A stretch of 64,000 nt of DNA from Pseudomonas putida. Lineage in GTDB: Bacteria; Pseudomonadota; Gammaproteobacteria; Pseudomonadales; Pseudomonadaceae. Below, piece after piece: positions 8,104 to 17,867 of this stretch. How positions within the stretch are numbered: the stretch's first letter is position 1; every line of letters begins with the position of its first letter. Where the stretch lies: the NCBI RefSeq assembly GCF_001941965.1, contig NZ_MKZO01000004.1, forward strand, positions 1 through 64,000, read 5' to 3'. The notes below the pieces were generated by a model. It searched no databases, had not been told where the DNA came from, and saw nothing but the letters and a program-made list of their open reading frames with translations. The position numbers were made by a program, and so were the translations under genes.

Positions 8104-9531
8104 TCAGCCGCTTACCACGGGCGTAAGGATGGGGGTTGGTGAACACACCACGACATGCCTTGCGCCCCTCGTCAGTGCGACGTATAGATTCTGGGGGGTC
8201 ATAAGCTCAGGATGCAGGACAACCGAGACATCCGCCTCCAGCCCCTTGAGAAGTAATGTGCTGCCTACAGAGCGTCTTGCGATCGGTCGGGCAAGGTGTC
8301 TATTGCGCTCTCGCGCTTGAATGGCTGCACTCAGAAAGTCGGCAGCACCTCCCACCACCGCTTGCATTGCAGACCGGCAGCAGTACAGAACCTCCGGTCG
8401 GTATACACGTGCCCCGTGCTGCTCAGCGAGCGTATCGATCACACGGAGCGCTTGCCCCAATGTTGGCGCTGCTACGAAATCGATCGCCGCAGCCTCGGCC
8501 GCGGTCGGAGACGTTCGGGCCCTTCCTGCACGCAGCGACTCCACGCGCGTTCGCAGGTTTGCTGCACCTACCCCCGTCATTACGCTGGAAGCAAACTCCA
8601 CAAGTTGTGCCAGAGCATTGGCACCCTGCAAGTCAAAGTTCCTGGCGAAGTTGACGAGATCTCTCAGGTCGACGGCTTCTACGGCCATGGCACCGGGTGT
8701 CTGGCTCGTGAGCTGATGGCGACCTTGCACGTTGATGGAGTCCCCGATGATGAGGACGCTGCCCCGAGCGTTGGGTGGCTCGGTTCTAGCGGCCACCAGC
8801 CGCTGCTGGACTTCTGTCCCGGCGTTGAGCTGCACCCAGCGCACTTCTGCCGGAGCCGTGCGCAGATCCACCGGCTGGCCAACTTGAAGTTGCTGCCGTA
8901 TGGCGAGCAGCCACTGCCCGAGGTTCTCAGCTCCAGCCAGCCGCCAGCGCCACGGTATCCTCAACTCTCCCGCTGCGGGAAACAGGGGTTGCACCTCATT
9001 CGCCCAATGCACCAGTCGATTGCCACGGAAGCTGAATATGGCTTGCATCGGGTCACCGAGCACGCAGGTCGGAAGCACCTGGGCCAAACCAGACACGATG
9101 GCGTGCTGGACGACGTTGCAGTCTTGGTACTCGTCGACAAGCAACCGTGCATAGGTGGCGCGAAGGGGCTGAGCGAGGTGACCGGCCTGCAACAACTGCA
9201 TGGCGGCCTCCCGAATTGCCGGGTAGTCAGTATTGGGTTGATGCAGCTGTAGGATCTGCGGGTTATGGCCGCTTCGCGCTGGGAACTTAGCGATCAGGCG
9301 CATCGAGAATCCGTCAATGGTGGAGACTCGATATGCGGAGTTAGGAACACCGGCTCGTCTCAGGCGCGCCCGTAAGGCCGCAACGCCGGCGTTCGTATGT
9401 GTCAAGACGAGGATGGGTTTGCTCTGCGTATGCGCGATGAGCGTCTCGGCAATCAATTGCGTTTTTCCACAACCTGCGGGGGCTGTTATGGAGCCACGCT
9501 CGATAGCGAAAAGATCAATCTCAGGGGGCAC
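8104..9531 (-). CDS. gajB: GajB, Gabija UvrD-like helicase
   Basis: A superfamily-1 helicase-like protein of about 475 residues, the second subunit of the Gabija anti-phage system. Motif I is APAGCGKTQL, motif II LLVDEYQDC, motif III VLGDPMQAIFSFRG, and the last motif is YVALTRGARHVVV. Length and order after gajA match Gabija. I place the start at the GTG at 9531, which overlaps the gajA stop by 11 bp; an ATG at 9615 is also in frame but would overlap gajA by 95 bp. GajB senses or hydrolyses nucleotides/DNA ends and activates the GajA nuclease complex. The gene sits between copper genes of the island, with no link to copper apparent. Confidence 0.85.
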   Translation of the reverse strand: MPPEIDLFAIERGSITAPAGCGKTQLIAETLIAHTQSKPILVLTHTNAGVAALRARLRRAGVPNSAYRVSTIDGFSMRLIAKFPARSGHNPQILQLHQPNTDYPAIREAAMQLLQAGHLAQPLRATYARLLVDEYQDCNVVQHAIVSGLAQVLPTCVLGDPMQAIFSFRGNRLVHWANEVQPLFPAAGELRIPWRWRLAGAENLGQWLLAIRQQLQVGQPVDLRTAPAEVRWVQLNAGTEVQQRLVAARTEPPNARGSVLIIGDSINVQGRHQLTSQTPGAMAVEAVDLRDLVNFARNFDLQGANALAQLVEFASSVMTGVGAANLRTRVESLRAGRARTSPTAAEAAAIDFVAAPTLGQALRVIDTLAEQHGARVYRPEVLYCCRSAMQAVVGGAADFLSAAIQARERNRHLARPIARRSVGSTLLLKGLEADVSVVLHPELMTPQNLYVALTRGARHVVVCSPTPILTPVVSG

Positions 9532-11248
9532 TTGTAAACGTCCAGAGCTGATTCGTGACTGCCATGAAGCCCGGTTCGGCGTTCTGTAAAGACGGACCGA
9601 CGATGTCCCTTGCAACCTCCTGATAGGTTGTCAGCGACTTGAACCAGCCGCTGTTGCGGATACGGGATGCGGTTCCCAGCAGCTCTCGTCTCTCAGGTGA
9701 GTACCCATCCACGAGTCGCTCGGCTCGGATATCGTTCAGCGTCACGCGGCCTTGGGACTTCGTCTGAATGTGTGCGTTCATCAGCTCTGCACCCACTATT
9801 GTTTCGGCTTTCGCCAGAAGTGCATCGAGTGCTTGCTCACTGAGATGGCGGAAGATCTCGTCCTCCAACGTGAGGCCTGGTCGCCATGTAAGAATTTGCC
9901 CGCCGGCGGCCAAGAATGCTTCAGCGAGCCCCGCGGTCGAAGGCTTGTCGGCATCTACAAAAACCATCACGCGGTAACCCAAGTTCAGAAGTGCTGTTCC
10001 CCGGATAAGACTGTTATCGGGGCTTCCCCCGCCGGCGTCCACATACGCGCCGCCATGGGCCAGGAATGAGGTAGCGCCAAGACTGACCCACCATTGGTCA
10101 AGGCCACGCGCGAAGCCAACCTCGCTGGCCCCCTCGCAAACGATGATGGATTTGGCGAGGAATGCTTCGGGGTCCTTCCGAAGGGTACTTTGTACCTCGT
10201 TGGCTTCCCCAGCTGGCATAACACTGTGGCGCTGAGGTGCTGACCGAACAACGAATAACTGGCTGCCGGACAGCTCGCGCAGCGCGACCGGCGAGTGCGT
10301 CGTCATGAACACTTGCAACGGAGCGGCAGCGTCCTTTGCACCCAGCGAGTCCAGGAATCGCATGAGCCGATGAGGTTCAAGCCCGTATTCCACCTCATCA
10401 ACCAGGGCAATTGGCGCGGCGCTGGCCGCAGCCCTTTGAAGCCCTGCCACTAGCAAGCGTGACGAGCCCGTGCCAAGGGAGCGCAGCGGAATACCTGTTT
10501 CACTGTGCAGCGCGATCGCCCCCTCGCCAATCGACACAGAATGTGCGTCAAGGAGCGCCTGAGGCATAGCCCCGACCGAAACGCCAAGATGCTGTGCTGT
10601 GCGTTGCACGACCTCAAGCGTCTGGGTCAGATGTTCGGCTGCTTGATTGCCAAAGTTCGCTCTTGCTTGCCTAGCGGCGCGCGCCAGTTCAGCACCAAGC
10701 TCGGCGCGCTCATCGGTAAGTCGATTGAGCACTGAGCCACGACTCCACGACAGGTTCGAGCTCGCAAAGCTGCTGATACGGGCGGGCGCTAGTGCCGCTC
10801 GTTCTTTCCAGGGAAGAGTGCGTTCAAGTTGCTGCTGCTCCGCGCGCTCGGAGAAAAGTGTCCAAACAGGCTCCAAATCGGCACCAACTTGCAGACGCAA
10901 GGTGATGACGGTCTCCAGCCCCGCTCGCGGTTCGTCTTCGACTTCCCCCGTACCGGGATGGAATCCACGCAAGAACTCGCCGTAGACATCGATATCCATC
11001 AGCGATAACGGCAGATCGCCAAGCGCCACGCTGATGGTGATGGGTACATCGACGTTTAATGCGAAGAAGTCCATGTCGCCGAACGTGCCGCCTCGGCGGG
11101 CGCCGACGCAAAGGTCAATCGCGTCCAGGATGCTGGACTTCCCACTGTCACCCGGACCAATGAGGCAGTTAATTCCGGGGGCCGGCACCCAGTCGAGCGC
11201 CTGGATAGACCGGAAGTTGCTAATTTGCAGTCGGCGAATGCGGGCCAC
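9521..11248 (-). CDS. gajA: GajA, Gabija OLD-family ATPase-nuclease
   Basis: A 575-residue protein with an N-terminal ABC/OLD-type ATPase and a C-terminal TOPRIM nuclease. Visible are LQISNFRSIQAL at the N-terminus, Walker A GPGDSGKSS near residue 32, the signature LGTGSSRLLV, Walker B LVDEVEYGLEPHR, then the TOPRIM glutamate in IIVCEGASEVG and the DxD-type VFVDADKPSTAG. Size equals characterised GajA (about 575-580 residues). With gajB it forms the Gabija complex, which nicks phage DNA when cellular nucleotides fall. The pair is transcribed leftward; a 12-bp palindrome lies 110 bp upstream. Confidence 0.88.
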   Translation of the reverse strand: MARIRRLQISNFRSIQALDWVPAPGINCLIGPGDSGKSSILDAIDLCVGARRGGTFGDMDFFALNVDVPITISVALGDLPLSLMDIDVYGEFLRGFHPGTGEVEDEPRAGLETVITLRLQVGADLEPVWTLFSERAEQQQLERTLPWKERAALAPARISSFASSNLSWSRGSVLNRLTDERAELGAELARAARQARANFGNQAAEHLTQTLEVVQRTAQHLGVSVGAMPQALLDAHSVSIGEGAIALHSETGIPLRSLGTGSSRLLVAGLQRAAASAAPIALVDEVEYGLEPHRLMRFLDSLGAKDAAAPLQVFMTTHSPVALRELSGSQLFVVRSAPQRHSVMPAGEANEVQSTLRKDPEAFLAKSIIVCEGASEVGFARGLDQWWVSLGATSFLAHGGAYVDAGGGSPDNSLIRGTALLNLGYRVMVFVDADKPSTAGLAEAFLAAGGQILTWRPGLTLEDEIFRHLSEQALDALLAKAETIVGAELMNAHIQTKSQGRVTLNDIRAERLVDGYSPERRELLGTASRIRNSGWFKSLTTYQEVARDIVGPSLQNAEPGFMAVTNQLWTFTSAP

Positions 11249-11357
11249 GGAGAATCCTCATGGGGTAACGACTGTCAGTCTCCTACTCGCAGCGGGAACG
11301 ATCCATAGAACGTCCCCTCGTCATCAGGTGATGCGACTGATAGGTCAAGTTGCAAGC

Positions 11358-11369
11358 TACCGTACGGTA
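11358..11369. promoter_or_regulatory. 12-bp palindrome upstream of gajA
   Basis: TACCGTACGGTA is a perfect palindrome in the 186-bp gap between the P-type ATPase stop and the gajA start. It may be an operator for the Gabija operon, but no cognate regulator is adjacent, so this is only a candidate. Confidence 0.3.
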
Positions 11370-11434
11370 TTTTCCGGTCAGATGCGCATTTAAAAAATCG
11401 CCCTGCAGGTAGGCACATCGTCTTGTCTAGCAGA

Positions 11435-13804
11435 CTAGCCAACGTCCGTTGCTTTCAACCTAAGCGCATTGAAAACCACCGAGGCTGAACTGACGCTCAT
11501 TGCCAGAGCAGCGATCAAGGGCGACAGAAGATGTCCTGTCAGCGGATACAGCAGCCCGGCCGCTAGCGGGATTCCCATCGCGTTGTAGAGGAATGCAAAG
11601 GCAAGGTTCTGCCTCATGTTCTTCACCGTGGCCACCGACAAGGTGCGCGCCCGCAGGATGCCCATCAGGTCTCCCTTGACCAGGGTCACTTGGGCGCTGT
11701 TCATCGCCACGTCGGTGCCCGTGCCCATAGCGATGCCTACGTCGGCCCTGGCCAAGGCCGGCGCATCGTTGATGCCGTCGCCCGCCATGGCAACACGCCG
11801 GCCATAGCTCTGCAGTTCGGCGACTAATTTCTCCTTGTCCTGCGGTTTCACCTCGCCATGCACCTCCTCGATGCCTAACTGCTTCGCCACGGCTCTTGCT
11901 GTGGTGAGGCCATCGCCAGTGGCCATGATGACCTTCACGTCAGCGTTCTGGAGTTGAGCAACAGCCTGTTGGGAGGTCGGTTTGATTGGATCGGAAACGG
12001 CCAGGAGACCCGCCAGGCGACCATCGACGGCCAGATAGATGATGCTGATGCCCTCCAGGCGCAGTTGCTCTGCACGGTTACGCAGCGGAGTAATATCGAC
12101 GCCCGCCTCCTCCATCAACGCTGTGTTCCCAAGCTGCAGTTGATGGCCATCGACCTGTCCGCGTACACCAATACCTGAGCCAGATTCGAAGGTCTCCGGT
12201 TTCACCAGGGCAAGACCCTGTTCACGCGCATGATCGACAATGGCATGCGCCAGCGGATGCTCGCTGCCCTGGTCGAGGCTTGCGGCCAAGCGCAGAACCT
12301 CGACCGAGTCGAACGGCCCGGTTCCCTCTGCACTATGAAAGGCCGGCCGCCCCTGCGTCAGTGTCCCGGTCTTGTCGACGATCAAGGTGTCGATTTTGCA
12401 GAGGTTCTCGATAGCGCTGGCATCGCGGAACAACACACCGCTGCTGGCGGCCTTGCCGGTCGCGACCATGACCGACATCGGCGTTGCCAAGCCCAGGGCG
12501 CATGGGCAGGCAATGATCAGTACGGCCACAGCGTTGATCAGGCCAAATACCCAACCTGATTCCGGCCCGAACACCCCCCAGCCAAAAAATGTCAGGATCG
12601 CGATCAGGATCACCCCCACCACGAAATACCCTGCCACGGCATCGGCCATACGCTGCATGGGCGCCTTGGAACGCTGGGCCTTAGCCACCATCTGGACGAT
12701 CTGCGACAACATGGTTTCGGCGCCCACCTTCTGCGCTTCCATCACCAGGCTGCCGTGGGTGTTCAGGGTGGCACCGATGAGGGTATCCCCTGCCCGCTTG
12801 GTGACGGGCACCGGCTCGCCGGTGAGCATCGACTCGTCGACAGCGCTCTCGCCCTCCAGCACGGTGCCATCCACCGGGACTTTTTCGCCCGGCCGGACAC
12901 GCAAGTGGTCACCCAGATGGACGTGGGTCAGCGGAATATCTTCTTCCTGGCCGTCAGGCCTGATGCGCCGGGCAGTCTTGGGGGCCAATCCCAGCAGTGA
13001 CTTAATGGCGGCAGAGGTCTGCGAGCGGGCTTTGAGTTCGAGCATCTGGCCCAACAGCGTGAGCGAGATGATCACCGCGGCGGCCTCGAAGTAGACGCCG
13101 ATGCGTCCATCCTGAACGAAGGCCGCCGGGAACCACTGCGGCACCAGGGTGGCTGCCACGCTGTAGAGGTAGGCGGCTGCAGTTCCTAATCCGATCAGGG
13201 TCCACATATTAGGGCTGCGTTGCCGGATGGAGTCTATTCCGCGAGTGAAAAATACCCAGCCACCCCAAAGCGTCACGGGCGTTGCCAGAACCAGCTCAAC
13301 CCAGTTCTGGGATGTTCCATGGAACAGCTGCAAGGAATGACCAGCCATCGCCAGCACGGTCACGATGACGGTCAATGGCAGAGTCCACCAGAACCGTCGC
13401 GAAAAGTCTTTCAGCTCCGGATTTTCTTCGTCCTCCAGCTCTGGAATGACGGGTTCGAGCGTCATCCCACAGATCGGGCAGTTGCCAGGGCTCGGTTGGC
13501 GAATCTCGGGATGCATCGGGCAGGTGTATTCAGCCCCCAGTCCTGCCTGAGTTGAGTACTCTGGCGGAGCGGCATGCTGGTGGTGCCCGGCATGCGATTG
13601 ATGGCTCATGTACTGATGAGGGGCTGCCTGGAACTTCTCCTGGCATTTTGTACTGCAGAACCGATAGGCCCTTCCCTCAAAGTTCTCCTGGTAAGGACTA
13701 TCAGATTTGACCTCCATGCCACACACCGGATCGCGTGGGCTCTCTGGATGGCCGTGCGAGTGATGTGCATGGCCCTGGTCATGATGGCAGGAGGTCTTTT
13801 GCAT
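11435..13804 (-). CDS. Cu+-exporting P1B-type ATPase
   Basis: A 789-residue P1B ATPase that pumps Cu(I) from cytoplasm to periplasm. The N-terminus is His-rich, then a YHS domain (DPVCGMEV... [10 protein letters not shown], about residues 25-62) and a heavy-metal-binding segment ([26 protein letters not shown]-type, about residues 93-118) replace the usual HMA domains. Core motifs include TGEPVPV, the transmembrane [11 protein letters not shown] metal site, the phosphorylation loop [16 protein letters not shown] and [10 protein letters not shown]. It starts 5 bp after the DUF2933 gene and is probably cotranscribed with it. The HMA function is presumably supplied by the separate copZ-type gene. 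Confidence 0.94.
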   Translation of the reverse strand: MQKTSCHHDQGHAHHSHGHPESPRDPVCGMEVKSDSPYQENFEGRAYRFCSTKCQEKFQAAPHQYMSHQSHAGHHQHAAPPEYSTQAGLGAEYTCPMHPEIRQPSPGNCPICGMTLEPVIPELEDEENPELKDFSRRFWWTLPLTVIVTVLAMAGHSLQLFHGTSQNWVELVLATPVTLWGGWVFFTRGIDSIRQRSPNMWTLIGLGTAAAYLYSVAATLVPQWFPAAFVQDGRIGVYFEAAAVIISLTLLGQMLELKARSQTSAAIKSLLGLAPKTARRIRPDGQEEDIPLTHVHLGDHLRVRPGEKVPVDGTVLEGESAVDESMLTGEPVPVTKRAGDTLIGATLNTHGSLVMEAQKVGAETMLSQIVQMVAKAQRSKAPMQRMADAVAGYFVVGVILIAILTFFGWGVFGPESGWVFGLINAVAVLIIACPCALGLATPMSVMVATGKAASSGVLFRDASAIENLCKIDTLIVDKTGTLTQGRPAFHSAEGTGPFDSVEVLRLAASLDQGSEHPLAHAIVDHAREQGLALVKPETFESGSGIGVRGQVDGHQLQLGNTALMEEAGVDITPLRNRAEQLRLEGISIIYLAVDGRLAGLLAVSDPIKPTSQQAVAQLQNADVKVIMATGDGLTTARAVAKQLGIEEVHGEVKPQDKEKLVAELQSYGRRVAMAGDGINDAPALARADVGIAMGTGTDVAMNSAQVTLVKGDLMGILRARTLSVATVKNMRQNLAFAFLYNAMGIPLAAGLLYPLTGHLLSPLIAALAMSVSSASVVFNALRLKATDVG

Positions 13805-13809
13805 TCGAG

Positions 13810-14058
13810 TTACTTCCTATCCTCGTCCTTGGAAACTGCGGCTCCGCTGGAGTGGGAGTGCCCGCCATGATTGTGGCCAAACAGATGCATCAGCGGGCAT
13901 AGCAGCAGGATGAGGTATGGCAAAGCCTGCGAAAGATGACCGTAATGCTCGCGCGCGACATAGAAGATGCCGATTACGGCCAGCATGATCAGTGCGATGC
14001 CAATCTTGCTCTTCCAAAAAGGTGGTTCCGTAGTGCCAGTGTGGTGCGTGTGATCCAT
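13810..14058 (-). CDS. Small DUF2933 membrane protein
   Basis: An 82-residue protein with His clusters at both ends (MDHTHHTG and [12 protein letters not shown]) and two short hydrophobic helices ([17 protein letters not shown] and [17 protein letters not shown]). This matches DUF2933 proteins that accompany copper or silver ATPases. It lies directly upstream of the ATPase (5-bp gap) on the same strand, so a role as metal-binding accessory in the inner membrane is likely but not shown. Confidence 0.8.
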   Translation of the reverse strand: MDHTHHTGTTEPPFWKSKIGIALIMLAVIGIFYVAREHYGHLSQALPYLILLLCPLMHLFGHNHGGHSHSSGAAVSKDEDRK

Positions 14059-14137
14059 GACAATAGCCTCGGTTCAATGACCATAGAATCAGCATAGGTT
14101 GCTCTGGCCAGGCAGAGTTGACGCGTATCAATGGAGT

Positions 14138-14680
14138 TCAGCGTACGGTCACCTTACCGACCATTCCCGACTGATAATGTCCAGGAACATTGCAGGCGAA
14201 CTCCAGATCAGTAGCGTCGGAGAAGGTCCAGATCAGCTCTTCGCGTGCACCTGGCTCGACCAGAACGCTGTTGGGATCGTCGTGCTCCATGCCGACCATC
14301 TTCATGCCGCCCATGGCGTGGTCCATTTTGCTCATGTCATGCGCTGCAGTCGGGGACAGCGTGCCGTTCTGAAACATCGCAGCCATCTCTTTCTGATGCG
14401 CAGCATGGGATGCCGCTTTGCCAAGGTTGAACTCGTGCAGCAGGGCTCCCTCGTTCAGCAGTACGAAGCGAACCGTCTCGCCCGCCTTGATTTCCATTGC
14501 CTTGGGTTCAAAGAAGATGTCCCCCATCCGTACCTCGATGGTGCGATCTACTGCCTGACTATCTCCCGACTGGCCGATGCTGTCTTTGTTGTGGCCCGGG
14601 CTGGCCATCGCGTTGGCTGCGCTGAATAGCAAACCCACGGTGGTGATCAAAGAAAGGGATTTGAGGGGTAGGCGTTTCAT
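14138..14680 (-). CDS. Periplasmic cupredoxin (copper resistance)
   Basis: A 180-residue exported cupredoxin. The start at 14680 gives a signal peptide (MKRLPLKSLSLITTVGLLFS). The fold is visible from IEVRMGDIFFEPKAMEIKAGETVRF through LLHEFNLG (first His ligand) to a C-terminal FACNVPGHYQSGMVG loop that supplies the Cys, His and Met ligands of a type 1-like copper site. A Met/His-rich insertion (HDMSKMDHAMGGMKMVGMEHD region) lies in between. It resembles CopI-like cupredoxins of copper islands. An upstream in-frame extension is rejected because it precedes the signal peptide. It lies 79 bp upstream of the DUF2933/ATPase pair. Confidence 0.85.
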   Translation of the reverse strand: MKRLPLKSLSLITTVGLLFSAANAMASPGHNKDSIGQSGDSQAVDRTIEVRMGDIFFEPKAMEIKAGETVRFVLLNEGALLHEFNLGKAASHAAHQKEMAAMFQNGTLSPTAAHDMSKMDHAMGGMKMVGMEHDDPNSVLVEPGAREELIWTFSDATDLEFACNVPGHYQSGMVGKVTVR

Positions 14681-14846
14681 GGTTAGACCTCGCTGGGATG
14701 CTGGAAATCTCATGCTATTACTCGCTTGCTGCCAGGCCGCTGCCCCCAAATCTACAACTGCGTCAGCTGGGAAAAAGCACGGCGCCATAGAGGCGCCGCT
14801 AGGCCAAAGGAGCAATCACGAAAGGCCTGGAAGATGGGGGAAATCT

Positions 14847-15206
14847 TTACTGATGGCATTCCTTATCGGCCATCATCAACTTGTGCTCTCGAATCATTTG
14901 ACCCAGCACGTCGTCTACCAACTTGTCATGCTTTTCCATCCAGGCCAGATGCTCTTCGGCAGACATGTTCGGCGCGGGATGCTCGTTGTGCAGCTGGCTC
15001 ATGATGTCTTCGAGCATGTTCATATGCGCCTTCATGTGCACATGCCGCTCGCCGACCGGGGCCTTCTCCGCCTGGTTCAGCACGACTTCTGCTTTGTCGC
15101 GCATCTGCTGGATGCGCTCGAATACACGGTCGCTGCCCCCCTCGGCCCAAGCCATAGAAGAGAGCAGTAGCGAGCCAACCAGAAGCAAAGGTTTCAGCGA
15201 TTTCAT
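14847..15206 (-). CDS. PtrA-like exported protein, longer paralogue
   Basis: A 119-residue protein with a signal peptide (MKSLKPLLLVGSLLLSSMAWA) and the PtrA N-terminal signature EGGSDRVFERIQQMRDKAE. Unlike the 68-residue copy at 4991-5197 it carries an extra helical C-terminus with scattered Met and His (HVHMKAHMNMLEDIM, HLAWMEKHDKL). That suggests a periplasmic helical-hairpin metal-binding fold comparable to CnrX/Spy-like proteins, though this is inference. The start at 15206 fits the signal peptide. A cop box at 15336-15349 lies about 130 bp upstream, shared with the divergent copRS operon. Confidence 0.78.
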   Translation of the reverse strand: MKSLKPLLLVGSLLLSSMAWAEGGSDRVFERIQQMRDKAEVVLNQAEKAPVGERHVHMKAHMNMLEDIMSQLHNEHPAPNMSAEEHLAWMEKHDKLVDDVLGQMIREHKLMMADKECHQ

Positions 15207-15335
15207 GGGACAGTCTCCATCAGTGCAAACTATGGCCGGCACCTCTGCTTTTGGTCTGTCGAGGGCCGAGAGCACAACCTAGTGCTCATGCTTGCACCTT
15301 AGACAAGCCACCCTGTCAGCGAGCTGAAGCCAGAA

Positions 15336-15349
15336 TTACATTTTCGTAA
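15336..15349. promoter_or_regulatory. CopR-type cop box between ptrA-like gene and copRS
   Basis: TTACATTTTCGTAA is the third cop-box variant in the window (one arm base differs). It lies in the divergent region 65 bp before copR and 130 bp before the ptrA-like gene, suggesting autoregulation of copRS and induction of the small gene. Confidence 0.65.
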
Positions 15350-15413
15350 GCTTCTGGTTGGGGCCGCGGTTTGCCTGCAAACTCAGGCCACCCGATATTT
15401 GGAGTCTGCTCGC

Positions 15414-16091
15414 ATGAAACTACTGGTAGCTGAAGATGAACCCAAAACCGGTGCATACCTGCAGCAAGGCCTCAGTGAAGCGGGCTTCAATGTCGACCGG
15501 GTTATGACCGGTACAGATGCTCTACAGCACGCTCTGAGTGAGTCCTATGACCTCCTGATCCTGGATGTGATGATGCCTGGGCTGGACGGGTGGGAAGTGC
15601 TGCGCATGGTGCGCGCCGCAGGAAAAGACGTCCCCGTATTGTTCTTGACGGCACGCGATGGTGTGGAGGACCGCGTTAAAGGGTTGGAGCTGGGCGCGGA
15701 CGACTACCTGATCAAGCCATTTGCTTTCTCAGAACTTCTGGCCAGGGTCAGAACGCTGCTGCGTAGAGGCAATGGCTCACCCACGCAAACAACGATGAAA
15801 ATTGCCGATTTGGAAGTCGATCTGATGAAGCGTCGCGCCATCCGCGGCGGTAAACGAATTGACCTGACCGCGAAGGAGTTTTCACTGCTGGAACTGCTAC
15901 TGCGCCGGCGCGGCGAGGTGCTCCCGAAGTCGCTGATTGCCTCTCAGGTTTGGGACATGAATTTCGACAGCGACACCAATGTCATTGAGGTTGCGGTACG
16001 CCGGCTACGCGCAAAAATCGATGACGATTTCGATCTCAAGCTGATTCATACCGCCCGCGGCATAGGATACATGATGGATGCTCCGGAGTGA
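15414..16091 (+). CDS. copR: CopR, copper-responsive response regulator
   Basis: A 225-residue OmpR/PhoB-type regulator. The receiver domain begins [13 protein letters not shown] with the acidic pair at E7/D8, the phosphorylated Asp at D51 ([10 protein letters not shown]) and Lys in [15 protein letters not shown]. The C-terminal winged helix ([20 protein letters not shown]... [12 protein letters not shown]... GIGYMM) is intact. The start at 15414 is chosen over an upstream GTG/TTG-type extension because it begins exactly at the receiver. It overlaps copS by 4 bp. The three cop boxes in the window are its likely targets. Confidence 0.93.
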   Translation: MKLLVAEDEPKTGAYLQQGLSEAGFNVDRVMTGTDALQHALSESYDLLILDVMMPGLDGWEVLRMVRAAGKDVPVLFLTARDGVEDRVKGLELGADDYLIKPFAFSELLARVRTLLRRGNGSPTQTTMKIADLEVDLMKRRAIRGGKRIDLTAKEFSLLELLLRRRGEVLPKSLIASQVWDMNFDSDTNVIEVAVRRLRAKIDDDFDLKLIHTARGIGYMMDAPE

Positions 16092-17470
16092 ATATGAAGC
16101 ACCTTTCGCTGACCGCACGCATGAGCCTGATGTTCATGTCCGCGGTAATTGCAGTCCTGACGGTAGCAGGGCTGAGTTTCAATATGCTCAGCCAGCACCA
16201 CTTCAAGATGCTGGATCGGCAGGCCCTGGTGGAGAAACTCGAATCCGCCAAACATATCCTCAACAATGCTCGCGGTGAAGCGAGCCTTTCGGAAGAATTA
16301 CCGCAGTTGCGAGCTTTGCTGGGAGCCCATCAGGATCTGGCCGCCACTATCCTGGCCAGTGACGGTTCTGTACTGTTTTCCGACCCCAGAGCAGTCGAAG
16401 TACCTGAGCGTTTCAGACGTGCAAATGAGCAGAGCATGTGGGAGTGGCAGAACGGCCAACACATGTACCGTGGCATGACGGAGCAAATCTCGGTAGCCGA
16501 TCAGGCTGAGCCGCTCACTGCGTTGCTGATTCTTGACGTCACCAATCACACACACTTTTTCGACACGCTGCAACGATGGTTTTGGATTGGATTGGTCATC
16601 AGCGCCCTGTTCAGTGCCGCACTCGGCTGGGTGGTTGCTCGCAGCGGCCTTAGGCCTCTGCGGCAAGTCACTCATGTGGCCTCCGGGATGTCCGCTCGCT
16701 CGTTACAGGAGCGAATCCCTCTCGAACCAGTGCCGCGGGAACTTCAGCAACTGGTTCTCTCCTTCAATGCGATGTTGGCTCGGCTAGAGGATGCCTTCGT
16801 TAGGCTCTCCAATTTTTCGGCCGACATTGCCCACGAGCTACGAACTCCAGTCAGCAATCTGATGACCCACACCGAGGTCGTGCTGAGTAAAAAACGCGAT
16901 ATCAATGCCTATGAGGAGAATCTGTACTCCAACCTGGAGGACTTGAAGCGCATGTCTCGGATGATTGATGACATGCTGTTCTTGGCCAAGGCTGATAATG
17001 GCCTGATCATCCCCGAGCAGGCCAGGATCGAACTGGCTGACGTAGTCTTCAAGCTGTTTGACTACTACCACCTTCTGGCCGAAGAGCGCGGCATTGAGCT
17101 ATCGCTCACAGGCAAAGGCCAAGTGCTGGGAGATCGGCTGATGCTTGATCGCGCGCTATCCAACTTGCTGTCCAATGCGCTGCGCTACACGCCGGCGGGA
17201 CAGACAATTTCGGTTCTGATCCGCGAGACAGAGGACTCCACTACCTTCAGTATCGAGAACCCAGGGGACACAATCAGCTCAGAGCATCTAGAGAAGCTCT
17301 TCGACCGTTTTTACCGGGTTGACCCCGCTCGGCGGGAGGGCAGCCCGAGCAACGCCGGGCTCGGGCTTGCAATCACCCGATCCATCATTGAGGCTCACAA
17401 AGGCCGCATCTGGTGCACCTCAGCGGCTAGCCTCACGGGCTTTCACATCGAATTGCCCCATCCCAGATAA
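16088..17470 (+). CDS. copS: CopS, copper-sensing histidine kinase
   Basis: A roughly 460-residue membrane histidine kinase. It has an N-terminal membrane helix ([16 protein letters not shown]), a periplasmic sensor loop of about 130 residues, and a second helix ([20 protein letters not shown]). A HAMP linker, the phospho-acceptor [11 protein letters not shown] near residue 250 and an ATPase domain with [11 protein letters not shown] and GLGLAITRS follow. Start is GTG at 16088 (GTGA overlap with copR) or ATG at 16094. CopS senses periplasmic Cu(I) and phosphorylates CopR. It is the last copper gene of the island; an IS21 relic follows. Confidence 0.93.
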   Translation: MNMKHLSLTARMSLMFMSAVIAVLTVAGLSFNMLSQHHFKMLDRQALVEKLESAKHILNNARGEASLSEELPQLRALLGAHQDLAATILASDGSVLFSDPRAVEVPERFRRANEQSMWEWQNGQHMYRGMTEQISVADQAEPLTALLILDVTNHTHFFDTLQRWFWIGLVISALFSAALGWVVARSGLRPLRQVTHVASGMSARSLQERIPLEPVPRELQQLVLSFNAMLARLEDAFVRLSNFSADIAHELRTPVSNLMTHTEVVLSKKRDINAYEENLYSNLEDLKRMSRMIDDMLFLAKADNGLIIPEQARIELADVVFKLFDYYHLLAEERGIELSLTGKGQVLGDRLMLDRALSNLLSNALRYTPAGQTISVLIRETEDSTTFSIENPGDTISSEHLEKLFDRFYRVDPARREGSPSNAGLGLAITRSIIEAHKGRIWCTSAASLTGFHIELPHPR

Positions 17471-17576
17471 TGCCGGTCTGGCGGTAAGTAGGCTACAGCT
17501 AACCGCTAGCCCAACTTGACAGGGTGGGTGCAGGTGCAACTCGACTGAGCGCAGATTGCATTCGCCATCCAGATAG

Positions 17577-17867
17577 GTAACGAGCGGTGAGCTGACAAAG
17601 CGTCATGCCGGCGGTGACCGGATCATGGCGCAAGTCCTGGCTGCCGTACCGGTCGCCGGACTCGATGCCGTGCTGGTAGCCGTTGAGCTGGTACTGGAGA
17701 GCGGCAGCCTGAGCGCCGAACACATCCTCAATGTCGTGGCACGGCTGACAGCATCCGAACCACCACCCAGCGTCGAAACCCACTTGTCGCTCGAGGAAGC
17801 CCCCGTCGCTAACACGGCGCGCTACGACCGCCTGCGTGGCCAGGCCGAGGGGGTCGGTCATGCGTGA
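17577..17867 (+). pseudogene. IstA transposase, C-terminal remnant (IS21 family)
   Basis: Reading from 17577 gives VTSGELTKRHAGGDRI-MAQVLAAV and ends ...ARYDRLRG before the istB start. This matches the C-terminal tail of IS21-family IstA, which precedes istB with a short overlap. The catalytic DDE part and the left IS end are missing, and an in-frame stop lies at 17574. The upstream about 100 bp cannot be assigned and mark the deletion junction. Confidence 0.65.

Noticed and set aside
9532-9615. Upstream ATG start for gajB
   Set aside because: It would overlap gajA by 95 bp and add residues that are a shifted reading of the gajA 3' end; the GTG at 9531 gives the usual short overlap.
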